Origin: Neisseria musculi | Lineage (GTDB): Bacteria > Pseudomonadota > Gammaproteobacteria > Burkholderiales > Neisseriaceae | Assembly (NCBI RefSeq): GCF_014297595.2 | Contig: NZ_CP060414.2 | Coordinates: forward strand, 620,001 to 684,000 | DNA length: 64,000 nucleotides | Direction of reading: 5' to 3' | Shown: positions 1 through 9,555 of the stretch, piece after piece | How positions within the stretch are numbered: position 1 is the first letter of the stretch | How the letters are laid out: each line of letters opens with the position of its first letter | Program-made: the position numbers and the translations under genes | The notes under the pieces: model-generated | The model's input: only the letters and a program-made list of their open reading frames with translations | Told to the model about the DNA's origin: nothing | Database searches by the model: none

Positions 1-1694
1 GCTCCAATCTCGCACACGGCTATGCTGCCATGCCCAAAACCATCAAAATCGAAATGCTCAAACACAATATTCCCAATTTGGGCATGATTACTGCTTATAA
101 CGATATGGTTTCCGCCCACCAGCCGTTTGCCGAATTTCCCGCATGGATTAAAGACGAAGCGCAAAAACACGGCGCAACCGCCCAGGTGGCCGGAGGCACG
201 CCCGCCATGTGCGACGGCATCACCCAAGGCTATGAAGGCATGGAGCTTTCACTGTTTTCGCGCGATGTGATTGCCATGAGCACCGCAATCGGCCTGTCGC
301 ACCAAATGTTTGACGGCGCACTGTTTTTCGGGGTATGCGACAAAATCGTGCCCGGCTTGGTGATGGGGGCGCTCAGCTGCGGCCATATTCCCGGAATTTT
401 CGTGCCCGCAGGGCCGATGACCAGCGGCATCGGCAACAAAGAAAAAGCCCGCACCCGCCAATTGTTTGCAGAAGGCAAAGTCGGCCGCGATGCGCTGCTC
501 GAAAGCGAAATGGGTTCTTACCACAGCCCCGGCACCTGCACTTTTTACGGCACCGCCAACTCCAATCAGATGATGATGGAAATGATGGGGCTGCACCTGC
601 CCGCCGCCGCCTTTTTCAACCCCTACACTCCGATGCGCGAAGCGCTCACCCGCCACGCTGTCGCCCATTTGGCCGAAAGCATCAAAAACCAAACCGCCAA
701 GCCCATAGGCGAAATGTTGAATGAAAAATCGTTTGTCAATGCCGTTATCGGCCTGATGGCCACCGGCGGCTCCACCAACCACACCATGCACCTGGTGGCA
801 ATGGCGCGTACGGCCGGCATCATTCTCAATTGGGACGATTTCGATGAAATCTCTTCGATTGTGCCGCTGCTGATCCGCGTTTATCCCAACGGTCAGGCCG
901 ATGTCAATCATTTCGCCGCCACCGGCGGCCTGCCGTTTGTGATTCGCGAGCTGCGCAACAACGGCCTGCTGCACGATGATGTGGAAACCGTGGTCGGATA
1001 CGGCATGGAAGTCTACACTAAAGAGCCGTTTCTGATTGACGGCAAACTCGAATGGCGTGATGCCGTGGCCGAAAGCCGCAACGAAGATATTCTGCGTCCG
1101 TTTTCCCGCCCGTTTTCACCCGATGGCGGCCTGCGCCTGATGAAGGGCAACATCGGCCGCGGCGTGATTAAAGTGTCTGCCGTGAAAGACAGCCAGCGCG
1201 TTATCGAAGCCCCCGCCATTGTGTTCAACGACCAAAAAGAAGTGCTGGCCGCATTCGAGCGCGGCGAGTTGGAGCGCGATTTCGTGTGTGTGGTGCGCTT
1301 TCAAGGGCCGCGCGCCAACGGTATGCCGGAATTGCACAAACTCACCCCGCCTTTGGCGATTCTGCTGGATCGCGGCTTCAAAGTGGCTTTGGTTACCGAT
1401 GGGCGCATGTCGGGCGCATCAGGCAAAGTACCGGCCTCTATCCACATGAGCCCCGAAGCCCTACTCGGCGGCGGTATCGGCAAAATCCGCACCGGCGACT
1501 TAATCCGCTTCGATTCCGTTACCGGCGAGCTCACCGCATTGGTCGATGAAAAAGAATGGGCTGCGCGCGAAACCCCCGAACACGATTTGAGCAACAACCA
1601 TTACGGCGTAGGCCGCGAGCTGTTTGCAGGCTTCCGCAGCATCACCGGCAGCGCCGAAACCGGCGCCGTCAGCTTGGGAGGCAGCTTCACCTGA
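1..1694 (+). CDS. edd: 6-phosphogluconate dehydratase, 5' end outside window
   Basis: Converts 6-phosphogluconate to 2-keto-3-deoxy-6-phosphogluconate, first step of the Entner-Doudoroff pathway (cytoplasmic, Fe-S dependent IlvD/Edd family). The frame is open from base 3 and reads SNLAHGYAAM before the first ATG at 30; this matches the conserved segment ahead of the active core in Edd, so the gene starts upstream and the ATG at 30 is not its start. Visible family motifs are GGTPAMCDG, SHQMFDGALF, CTFYGTANSNQMM, TGGSTNHTMH and TDGRMSGASGK near the end. About 560 of the usual ~600 residues are present. It is followed by eda in the same direction, the normal pathway pairing. Confidence 0.95.
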   Translation, partial: SNLAHGYAAMPKTIKIEMLKHNIPNLGMITAYNDMVSAHQPFAEFPAWIKDEAQKHGATAQVAGGTPAMCDGITQGYEGMELSLFSRDVIAMSTAIGLSHQMFDGALFFGVCDKIVPGLVMGALSCGHIPGIFVPAGPMTSGIGNKEKARTRQLFAEGKVGRDALLESEMGSYHSPGTCTFYGTANSNQMMMEMMGLHLPAAAFFNPYTPMREALTRHAVAHLAESIKNQTAKPIGEMLNEKSFVNAVIGLMATGGSTNHTMHLVAMARTAGIILNWDDFDEISSIVPLLIRVYPNGQADVNHFAATGGLPFVIRELRNNGLLHDDVETVVGYGMEVYTKEPFLIDGKLEWRDAVAESRNEDILRPFSRPFSPDGGLRLMKGNIGRGVIKVSAVKDSQRVIEAPAIVFNDQKEVLAAFERGELERDFVCVVRFQGPRANGMPELHKLTPPLAILLDRGFKVALVTDGRMSGASGKVPASIHMSPEALLGGGIGKIRTGDLIRFDSVTGELTALVDEKEWAARETPEHDLSNNHYGVGRELFAGFRSITGSAETGAVSLGGSFT

Positions 1695-1722
1695 GTTTTG
1701 TTGCCTGCCGGCACACACCGCA

Positions 1723-1796
1723 AGGCCGTCTGAAGCAGCTGACTTATGCGGTTTCTATGCCTTTCAGACGGCCTCTGCCAACATAGGCCGTCTGAA
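1723..1796. repeat. Three DNA uptake sequences in the edd-eda gap
   Basis: AGGCCGTCTGAA occurs at 1723-1734 and 1785-1796 on the plus strand, and as its reverse complement at 1763-1774. The first and second can pair as a long-loop hairpin. Because eda follows immediately, this may only attenuate transcription and not end it. Confidence 0.85.
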
Positions 1797-1824
1797 AAAA
1801 TTTACCATCTTTCGGAGCAATTTC

Positions 1825-2445
1825 ATGAATCCACGCGATATTCTTTCTGCCGGTGCAGTCGTTCCCGTGATGTCCATCGACAACATCGACACAGCCGTTG
1901 ATCTGGCGAACGCCTTGGTTGAGGGCGGCATTCCCACTCTCGAAATCACCCTGCGCACCGAACACGGCCTCAAAGCCATCGAACTGATTAAAAAAGAAGT
2001 AAAAGGCGCCATTGTCGGCGCAGGCACCGTAACCAACCCCGACCAGCTCAAAGCCGTTGAAGACGCAGGCGCACAGTTTGCCATCAGCCCCGGCCTGCAT
2101 CAATCGCTGGCAAAAGCCGCAGGCAGCAGCGGAATCCCATTGATTCCCGGGGTGGCCACGCCCGGCGAAGTACAACTCGCCCTCGAGTACGGCATCGACA
2201 CCTTGAAACTGTTTCCCGCCGAAATGGTGGGCGGCAAAGCCATGCTCAAAGCCCTCTACGGCCCCTATGCCCACGTACGCTTCTGCCCCACCGGCGGCAT
2301 CACTCCCGAAACCGCTCCCGAATATCTCAAACTGCCCAACGTATTGTGCGTAGGCGGCACTTGGCTCACACCCAAAACAGCCGTAGCAAACAAAGATTGG
2401 GCAACCATCACCCGTTTGGCTCAAGAAGCATCAACATTGAAATAA
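1825..2445 (+). CDS. eda: KDPG/KHG aldolase
   Basis: 2-dehydro-3-deoxy-phosphogluconate aldolase, which cleaves the Edd product to pyruvate and glyceraldehyde 3-phosphate. The product is 206 residues. Class I aldolase landmarks: Glu40 in TLEITLRT and the Schiff-base lysine Lys128 in LKLFPAE; GGITPET and CVGGTWL form the phosphate-binding end of the barrel. The open frame runs further upstream, but the ATG at 1825 has a ribosome site (CGGAG at 1813-1817) and gives the family N terminus, so it is taken as the start. With edd it forms the Entner-Doudoroff module. Confidence 0.95.
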   Translation: MNPRDILSAGAVVPVMSIDNIDTAVDLANALVEGGIPTLEITLRTEHGLKAIELIKKEVKGAIVGAGTVTNPDQLKAVEDAGAQFAISPGLHQSLAKAAGSSGIPLIPGVATPGEVQLALEYGIDTLKLFPAEMVGGKAMLKALYGPYAHVRFCPTGGITPETAPEYLKLPNVLCVGGTWLTPKTAVANKDWATITRLAQEASTLK

Positions 2446-2462
2446 ACACAGTTATCTTTAAA

Positions 2463-2500
2463 ATCAAAGGCCGTCTGAAAACTTTCAGACAGCCTTTGAT
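2463..2500 (+). terminator. DUS-derived hairpin after eda
   Basis: A near-perfect inverted repeat made of a DUS and a one-mismatch DUS (AGGCTGTCTGAA in reverse), extended by ATCAAA/TTTGAT arms. It lies 17 bases after the eda stop and probably ends its transcript. The extended arms make it work in both directions, which suits the opposing transposase remnant. Confidence 0.75.
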
Positions 2501-2940
2501 TTAATTAATAAAAACTTCGTATCGTAATAGTGTACCCGTAAAACCTTCCCTATCAGGTAAAACTTTCCGTAAATGCTTTTTAATATCTGCCCATGCCTTC
2601 TCAATCAGATTAAGCTCCTCGGGCAGACAAGGTGCAGACAGCAAAGCTTTGTACCTCTGTTTCTCCGCCGTTTCCGCCAAAACAGTCACGTGGTGGAAAC
2701 TTATATTATCCATAATAATGATGGATTTTTCCATTAATTCGGGTAGCAGTATGTGTTCAAACCATGCCTCAAACAGACTGCCCTTTATGGCTCCACAATA
2801 GGCCTATGAGCGCAATAAAGCCGCTTTTTTCGTGGATGTATGCGGCAACCAACGAGACACACCTGTGTTTTCTTCTACTGGCTTCTGCTTTGTCGGGTAC
2901 GCCTTTTCCGAATAGGCCAAGGGGCGGTAGAAAACACTAA
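2501..2940 (-). pseudogene. IS630-family transposase remnant
   Basis: Read on the minus strand, the last 77 residues carry IIIMDNISFHH (second Asp of the DDE site) and LPEELNLIEKAWADIKKHL (the Glu of the site in the typical LNPIE context), diagnostic of the IS630/DDE_3 group. The upstream sequence continues in frame with GAIKGSLFEAWFEHILLPEL after a stop codon (near 2805) and with degraded sequence further out. The N-terminal helix-turn-helix part is missing. Dead element; the family call is by motif only. Confidence 0.75.
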
Positions 2941-3229
2941 ATCAGTCCAAAAACCTTATCAAGATTGAATCTTGGTTTGTGGCGTTAGACAGTATCGGAC
3001 ATAAAAAACAGCCCCGAAATGAGCCCCCCAAAAAACTGAACAGCTTAACCAATCGACTCCTAAGGCCTGGATTCTGTATGCCACAATACTCAATCTTTTT
3101 CATTCCAATTAATCCTATTATGGTTGTAGTAACGGCTAGATTTGTGCAAATCAGCACCTTCAGCGCGTTGAGAAATTCGGCAGGGTAGGGTGTATCAGGA
3201 TACAGCGTGTGCAGTTTGAATTGGAGAAC
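2941..3229. other. Unassigned stretch between two IS remnants
   Basis: Short open frames exist on both strands (2979-3188 plus, 2942-3157 minus) but neither has a convincing ribosome site or recognisable motif. The stretch is probably debris from mobile elements. Confidence 0.4.
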
Positions 3230-3323
3230 GGTGCTACCGGCAGTGCAAAAATGACCACCTGACGGCAGTCAGAAATTGACCACCCTGACTTAAACTCGCA
3301 GCTTTAAAACAAAGGCTGCTTTC

Positions 3324-4260
3324 ATGTTGAATCAGGAGACGGTTGCGGCCATCAAAGCGCTCAAACAGCAAGGCAAATCCATTCAAGGCATGACCAAAGA
3401 ATTGGGATTGTCTAGAAACACCGTTAAAAAGTATCTGCCTCACAAAGACTGCGCACAGCAATATCAAAGAGTCGGATCAAAACCCGGCAAGCCCGATCCC
3501 TTTAAAGACTATATCCGCTCCCGCATCGAAGCCGCTGCTCCCGGCCGGATTCCCGCTGCCGTGCCGTATCGGGAAATCCTCGAAACGGGCTTTCAGGGCA
3601 AAGTCGGAATCGTCAGTGATTATGCCGCCATCCTCAAACCCAAACCCGATAACGAACCTGCGCTACGCTTTGAAATCAAACCCGGCCGGCAGATGCAGGC
3701 GGATTTCACCATTATCCGCAGAGGCGGCAACCCTCCGAAGGCCTTTGCCGCCACATTGGGTTACTCCCGAGCAAGCTGTGTCCGCTTCTATGACAACGGG
3801 CGTACCGAAGCACGGACAGACGGTTTGTGCAACAGTTTTGAACTCTTCTGCGGCATGGCGCACAAAGTGCTGTTTGATAATGCCAAAACCGTCATGATTC
3901 AACGTGATGCCTGTGCAGAAGACGGGCGCCGTCTGAATCCGGTGTTGCCGGCAGCAGCCAACGGCTACGGTTTCCTTTCCAAAATCTGCCGCCATATAGG
4001 GCTGGGACTAAAAAGCAGAGTGGAGCTTTTCAAGCGTTACCTGAAATCCGGTTTCATCATGCCTTTGCAGGCGACATTGCGTTCTTCAGGTTTGCTTTCG
4101 GATGTTCAGACGGCCGATGGCTGTATCGGCAAACGGCTTTCTCAAACAGCCGATGCACGAGTACACGGGACAACAGGGAAAATTCCAACATCCGTTTAAT
4201 CCGAGAGCAGGAATTTTTACTGTCCCAGCCCACCACAACAGGCCTGAAAGTATGCTTGCT
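3324..4260 (+). pseudogene. istA-like transposase, frameshifted
   Basis: The open part (291 residues, ATG at 3324) starts with a helix-turn-helix (GMTKELGLSRNTVKKYL) and enters a DDE integrase core: QADFTIIRRG, KVLFDNAKT and RVELFKRYLKSGF correspond to the D, D and E blocks of IstA. After RVHGTTGKIP the frame is lost near 4195; the next family block (REQEFLL-type) continues in another frame. The C-terminal portion is missing or scrambled before istB. Confidence 0.8.
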
Positions 4261-4341
4261 TAAGCAGCCCGAAACCGGCATGACGTAAAAGTATGCCGAC
4301 ACGGGGACGGTATCGAATGCCGGCTGCCGTCTGAAAGCACG

Positions 4342-5130
4342 ATGCCGAATCTTTCAGGTTCGGTACGGCGGTTATCCCGGCCGCCCTGTCTGTGCCCGGG
4401 CTTCAAACACTGTGAGATACGGCCTTTGGCTGCCCGCAGCATTCGGCTGAAAAAAAGCCCGTATGCCGACTTTATCGAACAGCTGCCGGATGCAGGGTTC
4501 AAAGCCAAAAACAGCAGAACGCAGGCAGCTTTGCTGAAACCGGCAGGACAACCCTCCGTCAAAACGATGACGGAATATGGCTTTAACTTTGCAACGGGTG
4601 CGCCCTAAGCCCGATTGACGGAGTTGTCTGACTTAAGTTTTATCGAAAAGCACGAAAATGCGGTGCTGACGGGCCCCGGCCGGGCAGGTGAAACCGATTT
4701 GGCTGTTTCTTTGGCTTATCCGGCAGTAATGGCGGGTATCAAAATCCGTTTCGTAACGGCAGCCGATTTGATGCTGCAACCGGCGGCGCATAATCGAGGA
4801 AAGCGGAAATCTTATCTGCAAGGTTCGGTTATGGGTCCGAGGCTGCCGGTGATTGATGAAACCGGCTGTTTGCCGTTTGAAAGAGAAGCCAACCTGTTCT
4901 TCAATGTTGCGGCCAAACGGTATGGGCGGGGCAGCATGATTCTGAGGGCCGATTTGCCGTTCGGCCGGCGGGCCGGGGCTTTTGCCAACGATACGGCTTT
5001 GACTGCCGCCATGTCGGACAGATTACTCCGCCATTGTCATGTTGTTCGGATAAGTGGAGAGAGTTACCGTTTGAAGGACAAAAAGAAGATAGGCATTGCG
5101 CCTGTGATAAAGGAGATTTACCCCCCGTGA
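4342..5130 (+). pseudogene. istB-like helper ATPase, nonsense codon and altered Walker A
   Basis: Two open pieces in the same frame, 4342-4608 and 4615-5130, are separated by a single TAA at 4606-4608 in the family segment FNFATGAP-x-AQL. The first piece holds SPYADFIEQLPDAGFKAKNSR, the second the AAA+ core. The Walker A loop reads GPGRAGET: the invariant lysine of GxxGxGKT is glutamate, so nucleotide binding would be lost even without the stop. Walker B (LPVIDETGCLPF) and SYRLKDKKK near the end are recognisable. Confidence 0.8.
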
Positions 5131-5222
5131 GATGGTTACAACCAAACTGCCGGTTCCGGTTTTAAAGTGGTCGGTTTTGACGGCCGTGGACAGTAAAGGG
5201 TAGCTGCTTCTTTGATGACGTA

Positions 5223-5480
5223 TTATTTGCGGATGATACTGTTGTCCAGTGGGTTTATGAAAACTATAATGCCGAATAATCTGCCGAAATAGGTAGTATC
5301 CATAATGATGTCGGCAACGGACTTAAAAGATTTGTCGGTAGTTAGACTGCCTTGCTTGATACACCGGTGGATATTTTTGGTGCTACATTGATAGCGTTTT
5401 GCTATTTGCGTACAGGTTTGTTTGAGGTGCATGTATTCGTGCGACAGACGGTTGTTATTGAGCGGTTTGAAAGTGTGGGC
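5223..5480 (-). pseudogene. Transposase N-terminal remnant, family unclear
   Basis: On the minus strand the frame reads RLSHEYMHLKQTCTQIAKRYQCS, then VADIIMDTTYFGRLFGIIVF. The MDTTYFGR block looks like the first catalytic Asp region of a DDE transposase that follows an HTH. The rest of the catalytic domain is absent. The family could not be named with confidence. Confidence 0.5.
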
Positions 5481-5838
5481 AAGAGCTTGTGGCGGACGGA
5501 ACGTATATATCTTTGCCGGCTATTTTTACGGCTGTATTTGATATAGGTACTTTGGTGACAAAATAGACATTTTTTGCTAACCTAAATGTTTATTAAACCT
5601 TGTTTTATTTAGAGCTGGGGTCTTTGTAAAAATTACCTTAATGCCGTATATCATACTAGTGTTGGCATGGATCCAGATGAAAATATTGAAGTGTCGATTA
5701 AATAAATATTTGAATGCTAAACGTCTAGATTTCAATTGGCGTGGAAATAGTGGCGGATAAATTTTCTTGTGATATTTTTGAATGTGTAAAGAACCTAGCC
5801 TGCTGCTTGATACGGGAGATGTAGTGGGTTCGCTATTC
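5481..5838. other. Gene-free spacer
   Basis: AT-rich stretch with no frame showing recognisable motifs; the 87-residue minus-strand frame at 5577-5840 has no family features. Probably residue of the neighbouring transposon debris. Confidence 0.5.
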
Positions 5839-5869
5839 AAAGGCCGTCTGAAAATTTTCAGGCGGCCTT
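5839..5869 (-). terminator. DUS inverted pair after mfd
   Basis: AGGCCGTCTGAA at 5841-5852 faces a one-mismatch inverted copy (TTCAGGCGGCCT at 5857-5868), forming a tight hairpin seven bases past the mfd stop on the minus strand. Confidence 0.7.
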
Positions 5870-5875
5870 GTTGTT

Positions 5876-8800
5876 TTATTTGTCTGTCAGTTTCTCCAAG
5901 ACTGCTTTCACGGTGCGGATCCGCGCTTCTATATTGTCCGACACTGCAGTGATGCGCAGTTTGTTGCTGGCGGCCATGCGCCAGTTTTTGTGGCTCTGCA
6001 TCAGCATGATGATGTCGGCGGGGTCGAGGGTATGGTGTTTGCCGAAGGTGAGGGTAATGGCTTCGCTTGTTGCATCGACCGCGTCTATGCCCATTGCTTT
6101 GGCTTTAAGGCGGATGCGGTGGCTTTCGAGCAGGGTTTTGGCGGGCTCTCCGGGTAGGCCGAAGCGGTCTACCAGCTCTTCGTGTACGGCGTTGATCTGT
6201 GCTTCGGTTTCGCAGGCGGCCAGGCGTTTGTAGAGTACCAGCCGTTCGTGGATGTCGGGGCAGTAATCTTCGGGCAGTAGCGCGGGGCTGTGCAGTTTGA
6301 TTTCGGTGGTTACACCCAAAGGCGCATCTAAATCGGGCTGGCGGCCTTTTTTGAGATCGCGCACGGCCTGCTTGAGCATTTCGGTGTAGAGCGTGAAGCC
6401 TACCTGTATCATTTCGCCGCTCTGGCCTTCGCCGAGGATTTCGCCGGCGCCGCGGATTTCCAAATCCTGCATCGCCAGCGTGAAGCCGGCACCGAGTTCG
6501 TCTGCCGCGGCGATGGCGTCCAGCCGCTTTTCGGCGTCTTTGGTGATGTATTCGGGGGTGAGCAGGTAGGCGTAGGCTTGGTGGTGGCTGCGGCCGACAC
6601 GCCCGCGCAGCTGGTGCAGCTGCGCGAGGCCGAATTTGTCGGCGCGGTTGATGATGATGGTGTTGGCGTTGGGGATGTCGATGCCGGTTTCGATGATGGT
6701 GGAACAGAGCAACACGTTAAAACGCTGTTGCAGAAAATCGCGCATCACCTGCTCCAGCTCGCGCTCGCGCAGCCGGCCGTGAGCCACGCCGATGCGGGCT
6801 TCGGGCAGCAGCGTTTCCAGCCGTTCGCGCATATTCTCGATGGTTTCCACTTCGTTGTGCAGAAAAAATACTTGACCGCCGCGCTTGAGTTCGCGCAATA
6901 CGGCTTCGCGTACGCTGCCTTCGCTGAAGGGTTTCACAAAGGTTTTCACCGCCAAACGGCGGTTGGGGGCGGTGGTGATGAGTGAAAAGTCGCGCAGCCC
7001 TTCCAAGGCCATGCTGAGTGTGCGCGGAATCGGCGTGGCGGTCAGCGTGAGCATATCCACGTTGGCGCGAAGGCGTTTGAGCTGCTCTTTTTGGCGCACT
7101 CCGAAGCGGTGTTCTTCATCGATAATCACCAAGCCTAAGTTTTTGAATTGAATATTTTCCTGCACCAGTTTGTGTGTGCCGATCACAATATCTACCGTGC
7201 CATCGGCCATGCCTTTGAGGGTGGCGGTGGTGGTTTTGCCGCTGTTAAAGCGTGAGAGGGCGGCTACTTTCACGGGAAAATCGGCAAAGCGGTCAGCAAA
7301 GTTTTGCGCGTGCTGCTCCACCAAAAGCGTGGTGGGGGCAAGTACGGCCACTTGTTTGCCGCCCATCGCCGCCACAAACGCGGCGCGCAGGGCAACTTCG
7401 GTTTTGCCGAAGCCGACATCGCCGCACACCAGTCTGTCCATCGGCCTGCCTTGGGTGAGGTCTTTGAGCACCGCGCCGATGGCGGCGGCCTGGTCTTCGG
7501 TTTCTTCGTAGCCGAAGCCGTCTGAAAAGGCTTGGTAATCCTGCTCGTTGAAGGCGAATTTGAAGCCCTCCTGTGCTGCGCGGCGGGCATAGAGGTTGAG
7601 CAGCTCGGCGGCGGTGTCGCGCGCTTTTTCGGCGGCCTTGCGTTTGGCTTTGCTCCACGCGCCGCTGCCGAGTTTGTGCAGCTGCACGGTGTCGGCCGCC
7701 TGCCCCGAATAGCGGCTGATCAGGTGCAGGTGTGATACCGGCACATAAAGCTGCGCACCGCCTGCGTATTCGAGCAGCATCATTTCGGCCGGGCCCTCGC
7801 CCAAGTCCATCGTAACCAAGCCCATATAGCGGCCGATGCCGTGTTCTTCGTGCACCACCGGATCGCCTGTGTTGATTTCGGCCAAATCGCGAAGCAGGCC
7901 GTCTGAAACCTGTGCGTGTTTTTTGCGGCGCACACTGCGGCTTTTGGCCACATATTGATACAGTTCGGATTCGGTAACCACGGCCAGGGCAGGGGTGGAG
8001 CCGTCTGAAAGGCCGTCTGAACAACAGCCCGCGGGCAGTTGGAAGCCGTAGGAGAGCGGTGTAACCGTAATCGCCAGCGGCGCATCGCTGCTTAAAAACG
8101 CCTGCCAGCTTCTAACGCTTTCGGGTTTCAGGCCGTGTTGGGCGAAAAAGCCGAGCATGGTTTCGCGCCGCCCCGCGCTTTCGGCGGTGAGCAGGATGCG
8201 GCCGTTGAAGGCCGTCTGAAAGTTTTGCAGCGCAGAGAGCGGGGTTTCGGATTGGCGGTCCACCGCCACATCGGGCAGCGCGTGGTTGGTGCCGTTTAAA
8301 TCGGGCAGGATTTGACCGTAGGCTTTCAGACGGCCTGCAAATTGGTCTTCGCTGAGATACAAATGCTGCGGAGGCAAAGGCGGGTAGGTTTCATCGCCCT
8401 GCGCCATCGCAAAGCGTGATTTGACGTCTGCCCAAAAACGCGAAGCGGCGGCGTGCACATCGCCGATGCACACCAACAGCGCTTCACCGCCGATATAGTC
8501 AAACAGGCTGGAGAGGCCGTTTTCAAAAAACAGCGGCAGGTAATATTCGACTCCCGCGCCGAAACGGCCGCTGCTCACCGCCTGATACACGGCGGCTGCG
8601 TTGTGGTCGGCGTTGATTTCTTCGCGAAAACGCGCGCGGAAGATTTTTTGCGCATCGGCATCGGTGGGAAATTCGTGCGCCGGCAGCAGGCGGATTTCGG
8701 ACACCGGTGCGATGGTGCGCTGGCTGTCGGGGTCGAAGGTTTTGATGCTGTCGATTTCATCGCCGAACAAATCCAGGCGGTAGGGCAGCTCCGCACCCAT

Positions 8801-9304
8801 CGGAAAAATATCGAGAATGCCGCCGCGCATGGCAAATTCGCCCGAGGCCACCACGTTGGAAACATGGCTGTAGCCCGCATCGGCCAAATTGCGGAGCAAG
8901 GCTTCGGCATCGAGCGTCTGCCCCGTTTTCAGCCAAAACGTGCGCCCCAGCAGAAACGGCACCGGCGCGAGTTTCTGCATGGCGGTGGCCACCGGCACAA
9001 CCAACACATCGGCCAAGCCGCTTTTTACCTGCCACAAAGCAGCCAAACGCTCCGACACCAAATCCTGATGCGGCGAAAAGCGTTCATAGGGCAGCGTTTC
9101 CCAGTCGGGCAGAAACACGGCGTTATCCTGCGGACGGAAAAACTGCCAGGCACTCTGCAGGCGCAGGGCCTGTTCGACATCTTGGGTAAGAATCACTTTC
9201 AGCGGTTTTTCGGGCAGATTTTGCGTTAATGCCCACGGCAGGCTGCCGGGGGTGAAATCCAGCCAGCGGGATTTTTGCGAAGGGGCGGGGATAGGGTGGT
9301 TCAT
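5876..9304 (-). CDS. mfd: Transcription-repair coupling factor
   Basis: DNA translocase that removes RNA polymerase stalled at lesions and recruits UvrA. The product is 1142 residues, the usual Mfd size. Order: UvrB-like N-terminal region (LPYERFSPHQD, RGGILDIFP), RNA polymerase interaction domain starting around residue 475 (VVHEEHGIGRYMG), then RecG-like helicase motor with Walker A GDVGFGKTEVAL (about residue 630), DEEH (about 730), LTATPIPRTL, and a TRCF C-terminal domain. Several DUS lie inside the gene in frame, including two abutting copies at 8000-8021, all in poorly conserved loops. It is divergent from the CRISPR locus. Confidence 0.97.
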   Translation of the reverse strand: MNHPIPAPSQKSRWLDFTPGSLPWALTQNLPEKPLKVILTQDVEQALRLQSAWQFFRPQDNAVFLPDWETLPYERFSPHQDLVSERLAALWQVKSGLADVLVVPVATAMQKLAPVPFLLGRTFWLKTGQTLDAEALLRNLADAGYSHVSNVVASGEFAMRGGILDIFPMGAELPYRLDLFGDEIDSIKTFDPDSQRTIAPVSEIRLLPAHEFPTDADAQKIFRARFREEINADHNAAAVYQAVSSGRFGAGVEYYLPLFFENGLSSLFDYIGGEALLVCIGDVHAAASRFWADVKSRFAMAQGDETYPPLPPQHLYLSEDQFAGRLKAYGQILPDLNGTNHALPDVAVDRQSETPLSALQNFQTAFNGRILLTAESAGRRETMLGFFAQHGLKPESVRSWQAFLSSDAPLAITVTPLSYGFQLPAGCCSDGLSDGSTPALAVVTESELYQYVAKSRSVRRKKHAQVSDGLLRDLAEINTGDPVVHEEHGIGRYMGLVTMDLGEGPAEMMLLEYAGGAQLYVPVSHLHLISRYSGQAADTVQLHKLGSGAWSKAKRKAAEKARDTAAELLNLYARRAAQEGFKFAFNEQDYQAFSDGFGYEETEDQAAAIGAVLKDLTQGRPMDRLVCGDVGFGKTEVALRAAFVAAMGGKQVAVLAPTTLLVEQHAQNFADRFADFPVKVAALSRFNSGKTTTATLKGMADGTVDIVIGTHKLVQENIQFKNLGLVIIDEEHRFGVRQKEQLKRLRANVDMLTLTATPIPRTLSMALEGLRDFSLITTAPNRRLAVKTFVKPFSEGSVREAVLRELKRGGQVFFLHNEVETIENMRERLETLLPEARIGVAHGRLRERELEQVMRDFLQQRFNVLLCSTIIETGIDIPNANTIIINRADKFGLAQLHQLRGRVGRSHHQAYAYLLTPEYITKDAEKRLDAIAAADELGAGFTLAMQDLEIRGAGEILGEGQSGEMIQVGFTLYTEMLKQAVRDLKKGRQPDLDAPLGVTTEIKLHSPALLPEDYCPDIHERLVLYKRLAACETEAQINAVHEELVDRFGLPGEPAKTLLESHRIRLKAKAMGIDAVDATSEAITLTFGKHHTLDPADIIMLMQSHKNWRMAASNKLRITAVSDNIEARIRTVKAVLEKLTDK

Positions 9305-9555
9305 ATCGTTATCGGCAGCAGTTCAGGCCGTCTGAAAGATTTCAGACGGCCTGTGGTTGAAAAGGATAGGGGTGATTTTAACAGAATGGAGAGAAGTTTC
9401 CGAAACAGTATAAACAGGCCGGTTCAATAGATTTGTCCGCACAAATTTGTGCTGATGCACGGAAATTCTGGTCTTTGTTACAATCGATTACAATAAATAA
9501 CAAAAATAAAAATATGCTTAATAGAATCACTTAAATTTAACAACAGGAAATTTTT
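9305..9555. promoter_or_regulatory. Divergent mfd / cas10 intergenic region
   Basis: A perfect inverted DUS pair lies at 9325-9352, 21 bases from the mfd start, followed by an AT-rich stretch (about 9420-9555) that must hold the cas10 promoter. Candidate hexamers such as TTGTTA near 9476 and TACAAT near 9490 are visible, but spacing is ambiguous. AGGAAA at 9545-9550 is the cas10 ribosome site. Confidence 0.5.

Larger units (their letters stand above)
3245..5190 (+). mobile_element. Decayed IS21-family element
   Basis: Contains the two genes characteristic of IS21 (istA-like then istB-like, same direction). Multiple terminal motifs are visible: ATGACCACC and TTGACCACC near 3249 and 3277 at the left, and GTGGTCGGTTTTGAC near 5168 at the right in the opposite orientation. 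Both genes are broken, so it cannot move by itself. Exact ends and target duplication were not resolved. Confidence 0.75.

Noticed and set aside
2979..3188. 69-residue plus-strand frame and its minus-strand counterpart
   Set aside because: No motif or ribosome site; lies between IS remnants.
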